The notes: generated by a model not told the origin, from the letters alone. 42,059 nt of DNA from an uncultured Clostridia bacterium (GCA_947165825.1 CAMVBX010000003.1:1-42059), one strand, 5' to 3'. Shown: positions 33,561-41,639, counted from the stretch's first letter. Made by a program: numbers and translations.

Positions 33561-33589
33561 TCAATTCTCATTTGTAGGGGTAACTGTAT

Positions 33590-33790
33590 ATGGGAGACGA
33601 AACCGCCAAAGACGCATGGGCAGCGCTGACCCATGAGGAAAAGAACCGCATCCTTTATCAGCAGCAAAAGGAGCTGCTGGCGACCTTTCTCGAAAAGGGA
33701 GCCATTTCAAAGGAGAAATACGAAAAGAGCCTCCATGATCTGACAGAGAAAATGGGAGCAATGATCAACGCCGACTCGGTATCAAACTGA
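33590..33790 (+). CDS. Small helical protein of unknown function
   Basis: A 66-residue charged protein, no cysteine, no membrane segment. The C-terminal half (LLATFLEKGAISKEKYEKSL) resembles the short helix-loop-helix of SHOCT-like and related domains (x-L-x-x-G-x-I-x-x-x-x-Y/F-x-x-x-K). GTAGGGG precedes the ATG. It follows the DUF554 gene by 29 nt and could be co-transcribed. The last few codons overlap a metallophosphatase remnant on the other strand. Confidence 0.65.
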   Translation: MGDETAKDAWAALTHEEKNRILYQQQKELLATFLEKGAISKEKYEKSLHDLTEKMGAMINADSVSN

Positions 33791-33913
33791 GCCGGCGTCA
33801 CCGGGAATCATCATCGTGTCCGCCTTCGTGGTCTCCATAGCCCGGCAGAACAACTCTATGCGGTCGAATTGGCCGTGCGTATCGCCTGTGATATCCCCAT
33901 TTGGCTTTTTTCC
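33782..33913 (-). pseudogene. N-terminal remnant of a metallophosphatase
   Basis: Minus-strand reading gives GDITGDTHGQFDRIELFC, then RAMETTKADTMMIPGDAG before a stop (33784-33782). This is the first strand, the D-x-H metal motif and the GDAG/GDxxD motif of calcineurin-like phosphoesterases. There is no start codon before it and the rest of the domain is missing, so it is a fragment. It shows that this spacer once held another gene. Confidence 0.6.
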
Positions 33914-33990
33914 TTAGTTTTCCTCGAATGACAGACAGATGCCAGGAAATGAGATTGCAAAAGAATCTGATATCATCTACCACAGAGTGT

Positions 33991-34110
33991 CCGGGAATCG
34001 TTGTGTATCAACGGTTCCCGGTCCCTTTGTTTGTTCCGCATTTCCGATTTTCTGCTCGTCTGCAGCACGTTTTCCCGAAAAAGTGTTTTGCAACAGATGG
34101 AATCGTATCC
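33991..34110 (+). repeat. Dispersed hairpin repeat, copy 3
   Basis: Begins with the same hairpin as copy 1 (33991-34003 with 34009-34021, loop TGTAT, one wobble pair), then GTTCCGCATTT, GCAGCACG, TTTTCCCGAAAAAGTGTTTTG and CAACAGATGGAATCGTA. It lacks the distal terminator hairpin of copies 1 and 2. Confidence 0.7.
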
Positions 34111-34299
34111 CGACGCTATGTCATGCACCCGATCAAGAGATGATGAAGTGTCCGGAAAGATCCGCAGCAGCGCATCTGCAGTACCAGGCGAGAAACCGGG
34201 AAAGAGCGGGGGTGGTCCGTTCCCGGTTTTTGCGCCCGTGAAGACATTGGCTGATCGATCTCTGCCAAACCGCCGGTCTCCCTTCTGAGCAGGCCCGAC
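34111..34299 (+). terminator. Spacer with a terminator-like hairpin
   Basis: AAACCGGGAA (34193-34202) pairs perfectly with TTCCCGGTTT (34220-34229), followed by Ts, a plus-strand terminator without an intact gene before it. The rest of the spacer has no gene. The stop of the minus-strand M42 gene is at 34300. Confidence 0.6.
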
Positions 34300-35346
34300 C
34301 TACAGGGCGTAGGCGATCAGAAGACGGAGGGTGTTCTCCGCCCCGTCCCGGTGGCTGCGCTCATAACCGTGGGAGGCATAGACCCCGGCGCCGATGAGTC
34401 CGTGGCGCAGGTCGTTTCCCGCCTCCAGGGTGGTCTCCACGTCGCTTCCGTAATGGGGGTAGATATCCACGGCATAGTCCGCGCCGCAGTTTTTCGCCGC
34501 TTCCATCAGCCCCTTCACCACCGGATAGCTGTAAGGGCCTCCGCTGTCCTTGGCGCAGATGGAGACCTGCTTTTCCGTGCAGGTCAGCCCCTCGCCCACG
34601 CAGCCCATATCCACGGAAACGGCCTCGGTGCAGCCGGCGGGGACGCTGCCGCTGCCGCCGTGGCCCACTTCCTCAAACACGGTGATATGGGCGTAAACGG
34701 CGCGCTTCGGGGTGATCTTCTTTTCCCGGATGTACCGGGCGAAGCCCAGCAGAATGCCCACGCTCAGCTTATCGTCCAGAAAGCGGGATTTGATATAGCC
34801 GCTCCGGGTGATCCGCACGTTCGGCTCGAAGCAGACGATGTCCCCCACGGAGATCCCGAGCTTTTCGGTATCCTCCCTGCTCTTCACGTCCTCGTCCAGG
34901 ACGACCTCGCAGGTGTCCCAGCTGCGTTTGGTGTCGTTGTATTCGCCGTTTACGTGGATGGAGGCGTTGCACAGCTGGAAGGTGCCCTCGTACACGCCGT
35001 CGAACTTCGTGACGACCCGCACGTTTTCCGTTTCCGCGTTGTTGGGGTTCATCCCCCCGAGGTTGGTGAGCCGGAGCCGTCCGCTGCCCTTGATCTCCGC
35101 CACCATGGCCCCCAGCGTGTCCACATGGGCCTCCAGAAGCAGACCGTTTTCCCGGTCCTCGCCCCCGAATGAGACCAGAACGCCCCCCTTGGTCGTCAGG
35201 TTTGCTTCAAAACCGAGATTCCGGAATTCCTCCAGGACCCAGGCTGCGGCGGCTTCCGTATAGCCGGTGGGGGAGTCGATGTTCAGCAGGGTTTCGGTTT
35301 CCTTCAGGATGAAGTCCGTGTATTTTTTCAAAGGGATCTTTTTCAT
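34300..35346 (-). CDS. M42 family metallopeptidase (aminopeptidase/endoglucanase-like)
   Basis: A 348-residue metalloaminopeptidase of the M42 family, forming large oligomeric shells that trim short peptides. Metal and catalytic motifs are present: LLLEAHVDTLGAMV (His and Asp ligands), RFLDDKLSVG (bridging Asp), VFEEVGHGG (catalytic Glu pair), VDMG and a late GSDVETTLEAG with SHGYERSH (final His ligand). AAAGGAG precedes the ATG at 35346, which was preferred over an upstream in-frame ATG at 35376 with no ribosome site. It follows the dehydrogenase gene by 26 nt in one operon. Confidence 0.92.
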   Translation of the reverse strand: MKKIPLKKYTDFILKETETLLNIDSPTGYTEAAAAWVLEEFRNLGFEANLTTKGGVLVSFGGEDRENGLLLEAHVDTLGAMVAEIKGSGRLRLTNLGGMNPNNAETENVRVVTKFDGVYEGTFQLCNASIHVNGEYNDTKRSWDTCEVVLDEDVKSREDTEKLGISVGDIVCFEPNVRITRSGYIKSRFLDDKLSVGILLGFARYIREKKITPKRAVYAHITVFEEVGHGGSGSVPAGCTEAVSVDMGCVGEGLTCTEKQVSICAKDSGGPYSYPVVKGLMEAAKNCGADYAVDIYPHYGSDVETTLEAGNDLRHGLIGAGVYASHGYERSHRDGAENTLRLLIAYAL

Positions 35347-35372
35347 TGCTGCTCCTTTCCCGCCGCCGGGGC

Positions 35373-36326
35373 TCAATATCCCAGCTCCCGGTCGACGACG
35401 TGCACGGGGGCCTGCCCCTGCAGGACCAGAGTGAGATTGCGGATCACGGTATCGATGACGCTTTCATAGTTGACTCCCGCCCGGTAGCCCCCGGAAATAT
35501 GGGGGGTGATCCAGACCCGGGGAGCGGTCCACAGGGGGTGCCCCTTGGGCAGCGGCTCCGGATCCATCACGTCCAGGCAGGCGGCCTTGAGCCAGCCGTC
35601 CTTCATCACCCGCAGCAGGTCCTCCGTGACCACGCTGTTCCCCCGGCCTACGTTCAGGAGAATGGCGTTCTTCTTCATCAGCCGGAGTCTCCGCTCGTCG
35701 AACAAACCCTCCACATCCTTTGTTCCCGGCAGGCTGAGGGCGACCACGTCCATCTCCGGCAGCAGGGCGTCCATCCCCTCCGAGGTGACCAGCTCCCGGA
35801 CGAAATCCGGCCGGTCGTGCAGGGTACGGCGCACACCGTAGCATTCCGCTCCCAGAGCGGAAGCCTTCCGCAGATAGGCGGTACCGATGGCCCCCATCCC
35901 CACGGAGAGGACCTTGCAGCCGGAAAAACGGACGATGTCGTCCAGCAGCGCCCAATCCTGCCTGTCCTGCATATGCAGGTATTCCGGCATACGCTTCATG
36001 GCCATCAGGGTGGCGGTGAGCAGATGCTCCGCGATGGATTCCCCGTAGGCGCCGTAGGCGTTGGCCAGAACGACTTCCTTCGGCAGCCAGGAATAGGTGT
36101 TGGCTCCGGCGCTGTACAGCTGAACGAAGCGCAGCCGGGGCATCTGCCGGACCAGCTCCGGATAAGGCAGCCCCACGAAGATCTCCGTCTCCCGCAGCTC
36201 CTCCTGCGGGACGTCCCGCACGTTCTCCGCGATCACGAGACTGCAGTTGGGGAGCGCCCGGAACCGCCGGATACTCTCCTCGCTGTGGTCGCCGATGACC
36301 AATATTCTGGTCAGATTCCCGTTCAT
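35373..36326 (-). CDS. D-isomer 2-hydroxyacid dehydrogenase
   Basis: A 317-residue NAD(P)-dependent oxidoreductase of the D-2-hydroxyacid dehydrogenase family. The Rossmann motif is SVGMGAIGTAYLRKA, catalytic Arg lies in LLNVGRGNSVV, Glu in LDVMDPEPLP and His in WITPHISGG. The short N-terminal domain and AYGAYGESIAEHLL are closest to the glyoxylate/hydroxypyruvate-type subgroup. The substrate is not fixed by the motifs. AAGGAAGG precedes the ATG. It is the first gene of the operon with the M42 peptidase. Confidence 0.9.
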   Translation of the reverse strand: MNGNLTRILVIGDHSEESIRRFRALPNCSLVIAENVRDVPQEELRETEIFVGLPYPELVRQMPRLRFVQLYSAGANTYSWLPKEVVLANAYGAYGESIAEHLLTATLMAMKRMPEYLHMQDRQDWALLDDIVRFSGCKVLSVGMGAIGTAYLRKASALGAECYGVRRTLHDRPDFVRELVTSEGMDALLPEMDVVALSLPGTKDVEGLFDERRLRLMKKNAILLNVGRGNSVVTEDLLRVMKDGWLKAACLDVMDPEPLPKGHPLWTAPRVWITPHISGGYRAGVNYESVIDTVIRNLTLVLQGQAPVHVVDRELGY

Positions 36327-36434
36327 CTGGTTCCTTCCTTTCCCGCAATATCCTGTTTGTTCCCCGAAAGGCGCAGATTGCCTGTCTGCTCCCGGGATCG
36401 GCGGAGCGCCATTTCCGGGGGATATCCTGCACAC

Positions 36435-36463
36435 AATATACCATAGACCGGGCCGCCCAACAA
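36435..36463 (-). promoter_or_regulatory. Promoter of the dehydrogenase-M42 operon
   Basis: On the minus strand: TTGTTG (36463-36458), 17-nt spacer, TATATT (36440-36435), about 110 nt before the dehydrogenase start. It is divergent from the reductase promoter 30 nt away. Confidence 0.6.
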
Positions 36464-36492
36464 GAACTGTCTGCGATGGGGGCGGAACCCCG

Positions 36493-36520
36493 TTGTGGGA
36501 ATGGAGAAAAATGCTATAAT
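36493..36520 (+). promoter_or_regulatory. Promoter of the flavin reductase gene
   Basis: TTGTGG (36493-36498), 16-nt spacer, TATAAT (36515-36520), 60 nt before the start at 36581. Confidence 0.65.
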
Positions 36521-36580
36521 GAAGTATACTTCGGAAAACCGCCGGGACCGCGCCCGGCGCGGTTGAGGAGGCGGAAGCAA

Positions 36581-37147
36581 ATGCGGGATGAAGCCGGGAA
36601 AAAGACTTTGATTTTCAACGGTTCTCCCCGGAGAAACGGGGACACGGTCTCCCTGCTCCGGGTCCTGACCGAGGAACTCACGGGGGAATACCGGGTGGTG
36701 GACTGCTATCGTGCGGATATTTCCCCCTGCATCGACTGCCGCAGCTGCCGGAAGGAAAAGCACTGCGTCCTGCAGGACGGCATGCAGGAGATCTACGGAT
36801 ACATTGAGGAATGTGACAGTATCGTCATCGCCTCGCCGATCTATTACTCAGAGCTCACGGGGAAGCTGCTGGACACGGCGAGCCGTTTTCAGATCTATTA
36901 TTCCGCCCGGTTTTTCCGCGGCGAAGACCCGGGGATCCGACCCAAAAAGGGCGGGGTGATCCTGGCGGGGGGCGGGGACGGGGATCCCAAACGGCCCTTT
37001 GCCACGGCAAAGATCCTGCTCCGCCAGCTGAACGTGCGGGAGATCTTCCCCCTGGTCTGCAGCCATGGGACCAATGCCCTGCCCGCCGGGGAGGATGAGG
37101 AAGCCCTTCGGGCGGTAAGAGAACTGGCCGCATTCCTGGACGGATAG
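36581..37147 (+). CDS. NADPH-dependent FMN reductase/flavodoxin-like protein
   Basis: A 188-residue flavoprotein. The opening strand and phosphate loop, LIFNGSPRRNGDTVSLLRVL, the iron-sulfur-flavoprotein-like ISPCIDCRSCRKEKHC segment, DDxx-type IVIASPIYYSELTGKLLDTASR and the late GGGDGDPK loop fit the NADPH-dependent FMN reductase family. The CxxC plus CxxxxxC cysteines could support a cluster or disulfide. GAGG is present before the ATG at 36581; the frame is open to 36476 but overlaps its own promoter there, which rules that start out. Confidence 0.87.
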   Translation: MRDEAGKKTLIFNGSPRRNGDTVSLLRVLTEELTGEYRVVDCYRADISPCIDCRSCRKEKHCVLQDGMQEIYGYIEECDSIVIASPIYYSELTGKLLDTASRFQIYYSARFFRGEDPGIRPKKGGVILAGGGDGDPKRPFATAKILLRQLNVREIFPLVCSHGTNALPAGEDEEALRAVRELAAFLDG

Positions 37148-37244
37148 AAGAGGGCTCACATCCGGAGATTTTTCGGAAAATTTCAAGCGGAGCGAGATAT
37201 CTGCCTCTGAATCCGTAGTATACAGGTGAGACAGGAAGGGAGGC

Positions 37245-37808
37245 ATGGGCGTGGAGGACAGCCGGATCATCGAATTGTTCTTTGCCCGTTCGGAACAGGC
37301 GATCACCGAGCTTTCCCGGAAATACGGATCCGTCTGCGGCAGGGTCGCGGGAAATATCCTGAACGACCGGCGGGACGCCGAGGAGTGCGTGAACGATGCG
37401 TATCTGGCCGTCTGGAACACGGTGCCGCCGGTGAGACCGGACCCGCTGCTCAGCTACGTCTGCCGGATCGTGCGGAATCTGGCCTTGAAGAAATACCGCG
37501 CGAACACCGCCCGGAAACGAAACAGCGCTTATGACGCTGTCCTGGAGGAGCTTGCGGACTGCTTTTCTTCCGCCGCGTCCCCTGAGGAGGAGGCCGAGGC
37601 GGAGGCGGTAGCCGGGATCGTCAACGCCTTTCTGGAATCGCTGGATCCCCGAAGCCGGATCCTGTTTGTCCGGCGCTGCTGGTACGCGGATTCCATCGGG
37701 GACCTGGCCGAGCTGTTCCGGATGAGCCGGCATGCCGTTTCGGTGCGTCTGTCCCGGATCCGGAAAGCCCTGCGGAAACGTCTGGAGGAGGAGGGGATAT
37801 TCCCGTGA
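37245..37808 (+). CDS. ECF-type RNA polymerase sigma factor
   Basis: A 187-residue sigma factor with region 2 (LSRKYGSVCGRVAGNILND, RRDAEECVNDAYLAVWNTVP) and region 4 (LESLDPRSRILFVRRCWYAD, SIGDLAELFRMSRHAVSVRLSRIRKAL), separated by an acidic linker. GGGAGG lies before the ATG. Its TGA overlaps the GTG of the next gene (GTGA at 37805-37808), a typical coupling of an ECF sigma factor to its anti-sigma factor. Confidence 0.92.
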   Translation: MGVEDSRIIELFFARSEQAITELSRKYGSVCGRVAGNILNDRRDAEECVNDAYLAVWNTVPPVRPDPLLSYVCRIVRNLALKKYRANTARKRNSAYDAVLEELADCFSSAASPEEEAEAEAVAGIVNAFLESLDPRSRILFVRRCWYADSIGDLAELFRMSRHAVSVRLSRIRKALRKRLEEEGIFP

Positions 37809-39265
37809 AACAGGAGAAGGTCGAGCAAATCATCGAAGGGATCGCGGAAAAGTATATTGACGAAGCTGCCCGGTTTGCCCGGAATCGTGAGGGGGACGGA
37901 AAAGCCGGCGCGCTCCGGGGACGGCCTCGCCGTTTCCCCTGGGCGGCAGCCGCGTGCCTGCTTCTGGCTATAGCCCTGGGATCCGTCACGTATGCCTATG
38001 CCGCCGAGGCGAAGGAATACCGGGATGCGGTCACCTTCTTCTCGGAAAACGGCCTCACCCTGGAGGGGCTCAACCGGGCGGAGATCCGGGCGGTCTACCG
38101 GGATATCACCACCCGGCGCTTCATCTATGAGAAAACGCCGGAGGTGATCCGGCGGGCTGTTCCGGGATGGGAGATCGAACAAAGCGTCCCGGCGCGGGAA
38201 GATCTGGCCGCCCTGTGGGATCGGAAGGAGAATGGGGACGGCCTGCGGAAGGCCGGGATCCGTTACCGGCGGGATTTTCAATACCGGCACAGCGAAACCC
38301 GCGGGGATACCCTGGAGAAAAGCATACTGGAATGCTATCGGGACGAGGACTTGATCTGGACCGCGGAGTTTCCCTTCTATCTGGACGATTGGGCGGCTTT
38401 CCCGGAGGGGACCGTGGCCTGGGGCTGGAAGGAAACGTTCTCCTACGGGGAAACCACCTATGCCTGGATCGCCTTTGCGGATGAAGTGGGAAACGTGCTT
38501 TGGCAGCAGCCGCTGACCCATGGGTTTCAAAACGAGTATATCGCTTCTGTGCTGCGAAACGATGACGGCACCTGGGCGGTCATCAGCCGGGGAAACCTGC
38601 GGTATCTGTGTCTCACCTGTCTGGATCCGGCAGGGAAGGAGCTCAGCTTTCATCAGACCGAGGTGGGGAATTACGGCATCTGGAACGCGGCGCGCCTGGG
38701 GGACGGATATATCGTGCATCTGGGAAGCGATAACGAAGGGGATTACGCCCACCTTTTCCGGATGGATCGGGAGGGAAATGTGATCGGGGATTATGCCTAT
38801 GCGGGGGAGGACTGCGTCTATCATATCACGGATATGGCGGAGTTCGGCGGCCGGGTTTACCTGTCGGCCTATGCAGTACCTGTGCAGCAGGATGAGGGCG
38901 GGAGACACGAGATCGCGGACATTCTGGATCATATCACCGCAAAGGAGAATTGGACGATCGACGATGAGGAGCTGACGTCCCTCCTGCGGGAGAACTATAC
39001 CGCCGTCCTGCTTCTGTGCGATCCGGGCGGGGGAGAGCCGCAGACCTTCTATTCCGTGAAGGGCTCCCTGGGGGGTAAACTCTCCGCGAACGAAGACGAA
39101 CAGCTGGGGTGGGATGTGGAGAGCTTTGCTTCGTCCTTCTTCTCCCCGGCCACCAGCGCCTTTTCCATCGGCGGTACCTGCCGGGTGTTTCACTATACCT
39201 TTGCTGCGGATGGCGTACTGACCGGGCAGACGGACACGGGGGAGACGGTGTGTTACGCCAGATAG
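37805..39265 (+). CDS. Transmembrane anti-sigma factor with large external domain
   Basis: A 486-residue protein starting at GTG within the sigma stop. Residues 1-44 are a short cytoplasmic part (QEKVEQIIEGIAEKYIDEAA) that would hold the sigma factor, residues 45-66 one transmembrane helix, and 67-486 an extracytoplasmic region with repeated beta-strand segments and many Trp/Tyr (DGTWAVISRGNL, GNYGIWNAARLGDGYIVHLG), perhaps a beta-propeller. No zinc-binding HxxxCxxC motif of the ZAS type is seen. Role rests on context and topology. Signal unknown; the family is not recognised by name. Confidence 0.78.
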   Translation: MKQEKVEQIIEGIAEKYIDEAARFARNREGDGKAGALRGRPRRFPWAAAACLLLAIALGSVTYAYAAEAKEYRDAVTFFSENGLTLEGLNRAEIRAVYRDITTRRFIYEKTPEVIRRAVPGWEIEQSVPAREDLAALWDRKENGDGLRKAGIRYRRDFQYRHSETRGDTLEKSILECYRDEDLIWTAEFPFYLDDWAAFPEGTVAWGWKETFSYGETTYAWIAFADEVGNVLWQQPLTHGFQNEYIASVLRNDDGTWAVISRGNLRYLCLTCLDPAGKELSFHQTEVGNYGIWNAARLGDGYIVHLGSDNEGDYAHLFRMDREGNVIGDYAYAGEDCVYHITDMAEFGGRVYLSAYAVPVQQDEGGRHEIADILDHITAKENWTIDDEELTSLLRENYTAVLLLCDPGGGEPQTFYSVKGSLGGKLSANEDEQLGWDVESFASSFFSPATSAFSIGGTCRVFHYTFAADGVLTGQTDTGETVCYAR

Positions 39266-39280
39266 CGCAAACGAGGAACA

Positions 39281-39317
39281 GCCCTTCGCTGCAGACGCGG
39301 CGAAGGGCGTATTGCTC
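39281..39317 (+). terminator. Terminator after the sigma/anti-sigma operon
   Basis: GCCCTTCGCTGC (39281-39292) pairs with GCGGCGAAGGGC (39297-39308), one wobble, loop AGAC, followed by GTATTGCTCTT. T-tract is weak. Confidence 0.6.
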
Positions 39318-39373
39318 TTACCCGGGTGTTGCCGGAAAATGGGGAAAGAAACGGCTTCCTCTTCCTCCCACGC

Positions 39374-39402
39374 TTGTGTACCTCTCCGCCCGGTGGTATA
39401 CT
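39374..39402 (+). promoter_or_regulatory. Promoter of the thiol-redox operon
   Basis: TTGTGT (39374-39379), 17-nt spacer, TATACT (39397-39402), 47 nt before the start at 39449. Confidence 0.6.
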
Positions 39403-39448
39403 CTTGTCCAGACAGCCTGATACTGCTGAAACGAAAGGATGCATCCCA

Positions 39449-40417
39449 ATGAAAACGAACTGCCGCAAACGCCTGCTTTGCCTCGCCCTGGTTCTGGTGA
39501 CGATGCTGACCCTCAGCACCGGCGCCCTGGCGGCGGAGAATGCCGTCGTCTCCAGACAGAAGCTGACTGTCGACGGGGAAAACGCTCCGGTCACGGCCTA
39601 CAACATCCAGGACAACAACTATTTCAAACTCCGGGACGTGGCCTATCTGCTCAGCGGTACCGACGCCCGCTTCTCCGTGGAATATGAAGAGAAAACCAAC
39701 TCCATCCGGATCGTCACCGGAGAAGCTTACACAGCCAACGGCAGTGAGCTGCACCCCATCGGCAAAGGAGATCAGCAAGCGGTCAAAAGCGTCCAGACCC
39801 TCTATATCAACGGCCGGAAGGACTCGTCCATGGCGGCCTACAACATCAATGACTACAATTACTTCAAGCTGCGGGACCTGGGCGCCGCTCTCGGCTTCGG
39901 GGTGGACTATGATGAAGCCAGCAACACCATCCTGGTCACCACCAAGTCCGAGCCTGCGCCTGAACCCGCCCCGGCTCCCCAGCCCGGGGAAGTCCCGGCT
40001 GACTGGTCGCCGGACATCTCCTTCACCACCGTGGACATGTACGGCGATACCTGGACGGACGCCTGCTTTGCCGGCCATAAGCTCACCGTGGTGAACCTCT
40101 GGGCCTACTGGTGCGGTCCCTGCGTCAGCGAGATGCCCGATCTGCAGAAGCTTGCCCAGGCCTACGCGGACAAGGGCGTTCAGATGATCGGCGTCTATGA
40201 TGCGAATGACGAGCCCGAGAACATCAAGAAGGCGAAGGAACTGGACATCCTCTACCCCTGCCTGCGCTATACCGCCGATTTCGATCCCTGGATGAATACG
40301 GGCTTTATTCCCGTGACCATCATTGTGGATGAAAACGGCAAGGTCAAGGACGAAGTATACGTGGGCAGCCGGAACTACAATGCCTGGGCGGAGATCATCG
40401 AAGGGTACCTGAAATGA
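39449..40417 (+). CDS. Secreted thioredoxin-like (TlpA/ResA) protein with copper-amine-oxidase-type N-terminal domain
   Basis: A 322-residue exported protein. Residues 1-28 form a Sec signal peptide ending ALA; residues 30-165 carry two repeats of the stalk-like domain named after copper amine oxidase N-termini (VTAYNIQDNNYFKLRDVAYL and MAAYNINDYNYFKLRDLGAA); a Pro/Ala/Glu linker follows at 167-182; the C-terminus is a TlpA-type thioredoxin fold with active site W-C222-G-P-C225 and the cis-Pro region FIPVTIIVDENG. It should reduce or exchange disulfides outside the membrane. AAAGGAT precedes the ATG. Its stop overlaps the 45-residue CXXC protein. Confidence 0.9.
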   Translation: MKTNCRKRLLCLALVLVTMLTLSTGALAAENAVVSRQKLTVDGENAPVTAYNIQDNNYFKLRDVAYLLSGTDARFSVEYEEKTNSIRIVTGEAYTANGSELHPIGKGDQQAVKSVQTLYINGRKDSSMAAYNINDYNYFKLRDLGAALGFGVDYDEASNTILVTTKSEPAPEPAPAPQPGEVPADWSPDISFTTVDMYGDTWTDACFAGHKLTVVNLWAYWCGPCVSEMPDLQKLAQAYADKGVQMIGVYDANDEPENIKKAKELDILYPCLRYTADFDPWMNTGFIPVTIIVDENGKVKDEVYVGSRNYNAWAEIIEGYLK

Positions 40418-40551
40418 AGAAACGCGGCTTTACTGTCTTGACCCTGGTCCTGGCCGCCGGACTGGTGATCACGGGTCTGACCCAGGGGCAGGCCAGGGAG
40501 GTCCTGATGAAGGCGGTCCGGGTCTGTCTGGAGTGTATCGGCATTGGGTAA
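40414..40551 (+). CDS. CD1871A-type CXXC mini-protein
   Basis: A 45-residue membrane peptide whose ATG overlaps the TGA of the thioredoxin-like gene (ATGA). It has a basic start, one hydrophobic helix (residues 6-22), then QGQAREVLMKAVRVCLECIG with C38-x-x-C41 and ends GIG. This matches the CD1871A family of CXXC-motif proteins, normally about 45 residues and found beside a thioredoxin-like and a ferredoxin-type gene, as here. It may pass electrons or thiols between the other two products. Function of the family has not been shown. Confidence 0.85.
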   Translation: MKKRGFTVLTLVLAAGLVITGLTQGQAREVLMKAVRVCLECIGIG

Positions 40552-41407
40552 GGGGAACGTCAGACTGCGGATACAGATCCTGGCGGCGCTGGTCCAGAAC
40601 GCGGACTTCCGGGGCTTTTTTACCGGGCGGATCAACCAGGGCGCGCTGAAAAGCGTCTGTGTGCCGGGGCTCAACTGCTACTCCTGCCCCGGGGCGCTGG
40701 GCGCCTGCCCCATCGGCTCCCTCCAGGCGTTCCTGTCCTCCCGGCCCGTGCGCTTTCCTTACTACGTCGTGGGACTTCTGCTGTTTTTCGGCGCCCTGCT
40801 GGGAAGAGCGGTTTGCGGGTTTCTCTGCCCCTTCGGGCTGGCGCAGGACCTGCTGCATAAGCTGCCCTTTCCCCGCCGTAAGCTGGGCGCTTTTCCCGGT
40901 GACCGGCTGCTGCGGAAGCTGAAATACGCAGTGCTTCTGGTGCTGGTGATCGGTCTGCCCGCCCTGGTCCTGGATTATGTCCCGGCCTTCTGCAAGTACC
41001 TCTGTCCGGCGGGGACCCTGGGGGGCGGCATACCCCTGGTACTCCTCCATGGGGAACGGCTGCATCTGTCGGTGGGCGGACTGTTCTTCTGGAAGCTGGC
41101 CGCGGCCCTGGTGATCCTGCTCCTGAGCATCGTCATCTTCCGCCCCTTCTGCAAGTACCTCTGCCCCCTGGGGGCGCTCTACGGGCTGACCAATCCCATC
41201 GCCCTGTACCGGATGCACGCGGATGCCGGTCGCTGTACCGGCTGCGGCGCCTGCGCCAGGGCCTGCCCCATGCAGGTGGATCCGTCCAAAACACCCAACA
41301 GTCCGGAATGCATCCGCTGCGGCGTCTGCACCCGCTGCTGTCCCGCTCAGGCGCTGCACCTGGGTATCCGCAGCGGGGCCCCGGAGAGGAAAGAAATGAA
41401 AAGCTGA
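40544..41407 (+). CDS. NapH-like 4Fe-4S membrane ferredoxin
   Basis: A 287-residue protein starting at TTG 40544, overlapping the mini-protein by 8 nt. It has an N-terminal cysteine cluster (CVPGLNCYSCPGALGACPIG), about four to five transmembrane helices each with a CGFLCP or CKYLCP motif (four-Cys periplasmic-side pairs) and a C-terminal 2x[4Fe-4S] ferredoxin domain (CTGCGACARACPMQVDP and CIRCGVCTRCCP). NapH/YccM-type proteins move electrons across the membrane. With the two preceding genes it could supply reducing power to external thiols. The TTG start is supported by GGAG at suitable spacing and the overlap. Confidence 0.88.
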   Translation: MGKGNVRLRIQILAALVQNADFRGFFTGRINQGALKSVCVPGLNCYSCPGALGACPIGSLQAFLSSRPVRFPYYVVGLLLFFGALLGRAVCGFLCPFGLAQDLLHKLPFPRRKLGAFPGDRLLRKLKYAVLLVLVIGLPALVLDYVPAFCKYLCPAGTLGGGIPLVLLHGERLHLSVGGLFFWKLAAALVILLLSIVIFRPFCKYLCPLGALYGLTNPIALYRMHADAGRCTGCGACARACPMQVDPSKTPNSPECIRCGVCTRCCPAQALHLGIRSGAPERKEMKS

Positions 41408-41411
41408 ACCC

Positions 41412-41639
41412 GAAGCGGGCGCCTGTACGGTGTCCGCTTCAGCGTGTCGACAAAGACTTGTCGCCCCGCTGAAGCAAGTTTTTCGAACAGGAAATACGGT
41501 AGAAATAGTTCGAAAAACTTCTGATTGAACGCGAAAGACACCCCTCCTGGGTTTCTTTCGCGCTATCTTCCTTCCCGTTTTCGTTCCATTTTCGGGTTTG
41601 TCTACAGTCTGAAGCGGGCGCCTGTACGGCGTCAGCTTC
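41412..41639. repeat. Hairpin-rich spacer with 29-nt direct repeats
   Basis: Two 29-nt copies beginning GAAGCGGGCGCCTGTACGG stand at 41412-41440 and 41611-41639; each folds on itself through GAAGC/GCTTC. Between them are CGACAA/TTGTCG (about 41448-41463), a perfect 13-bp inverted repeat AAGTTTTTCGAAC (41476-41488) with 41508-41520, and a 14-bp stem with one mismatch (41530-41543 with 41549-41562, loop CTCCT). The last may end the redox operon. No gene fits here. Confidence 0.75.
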
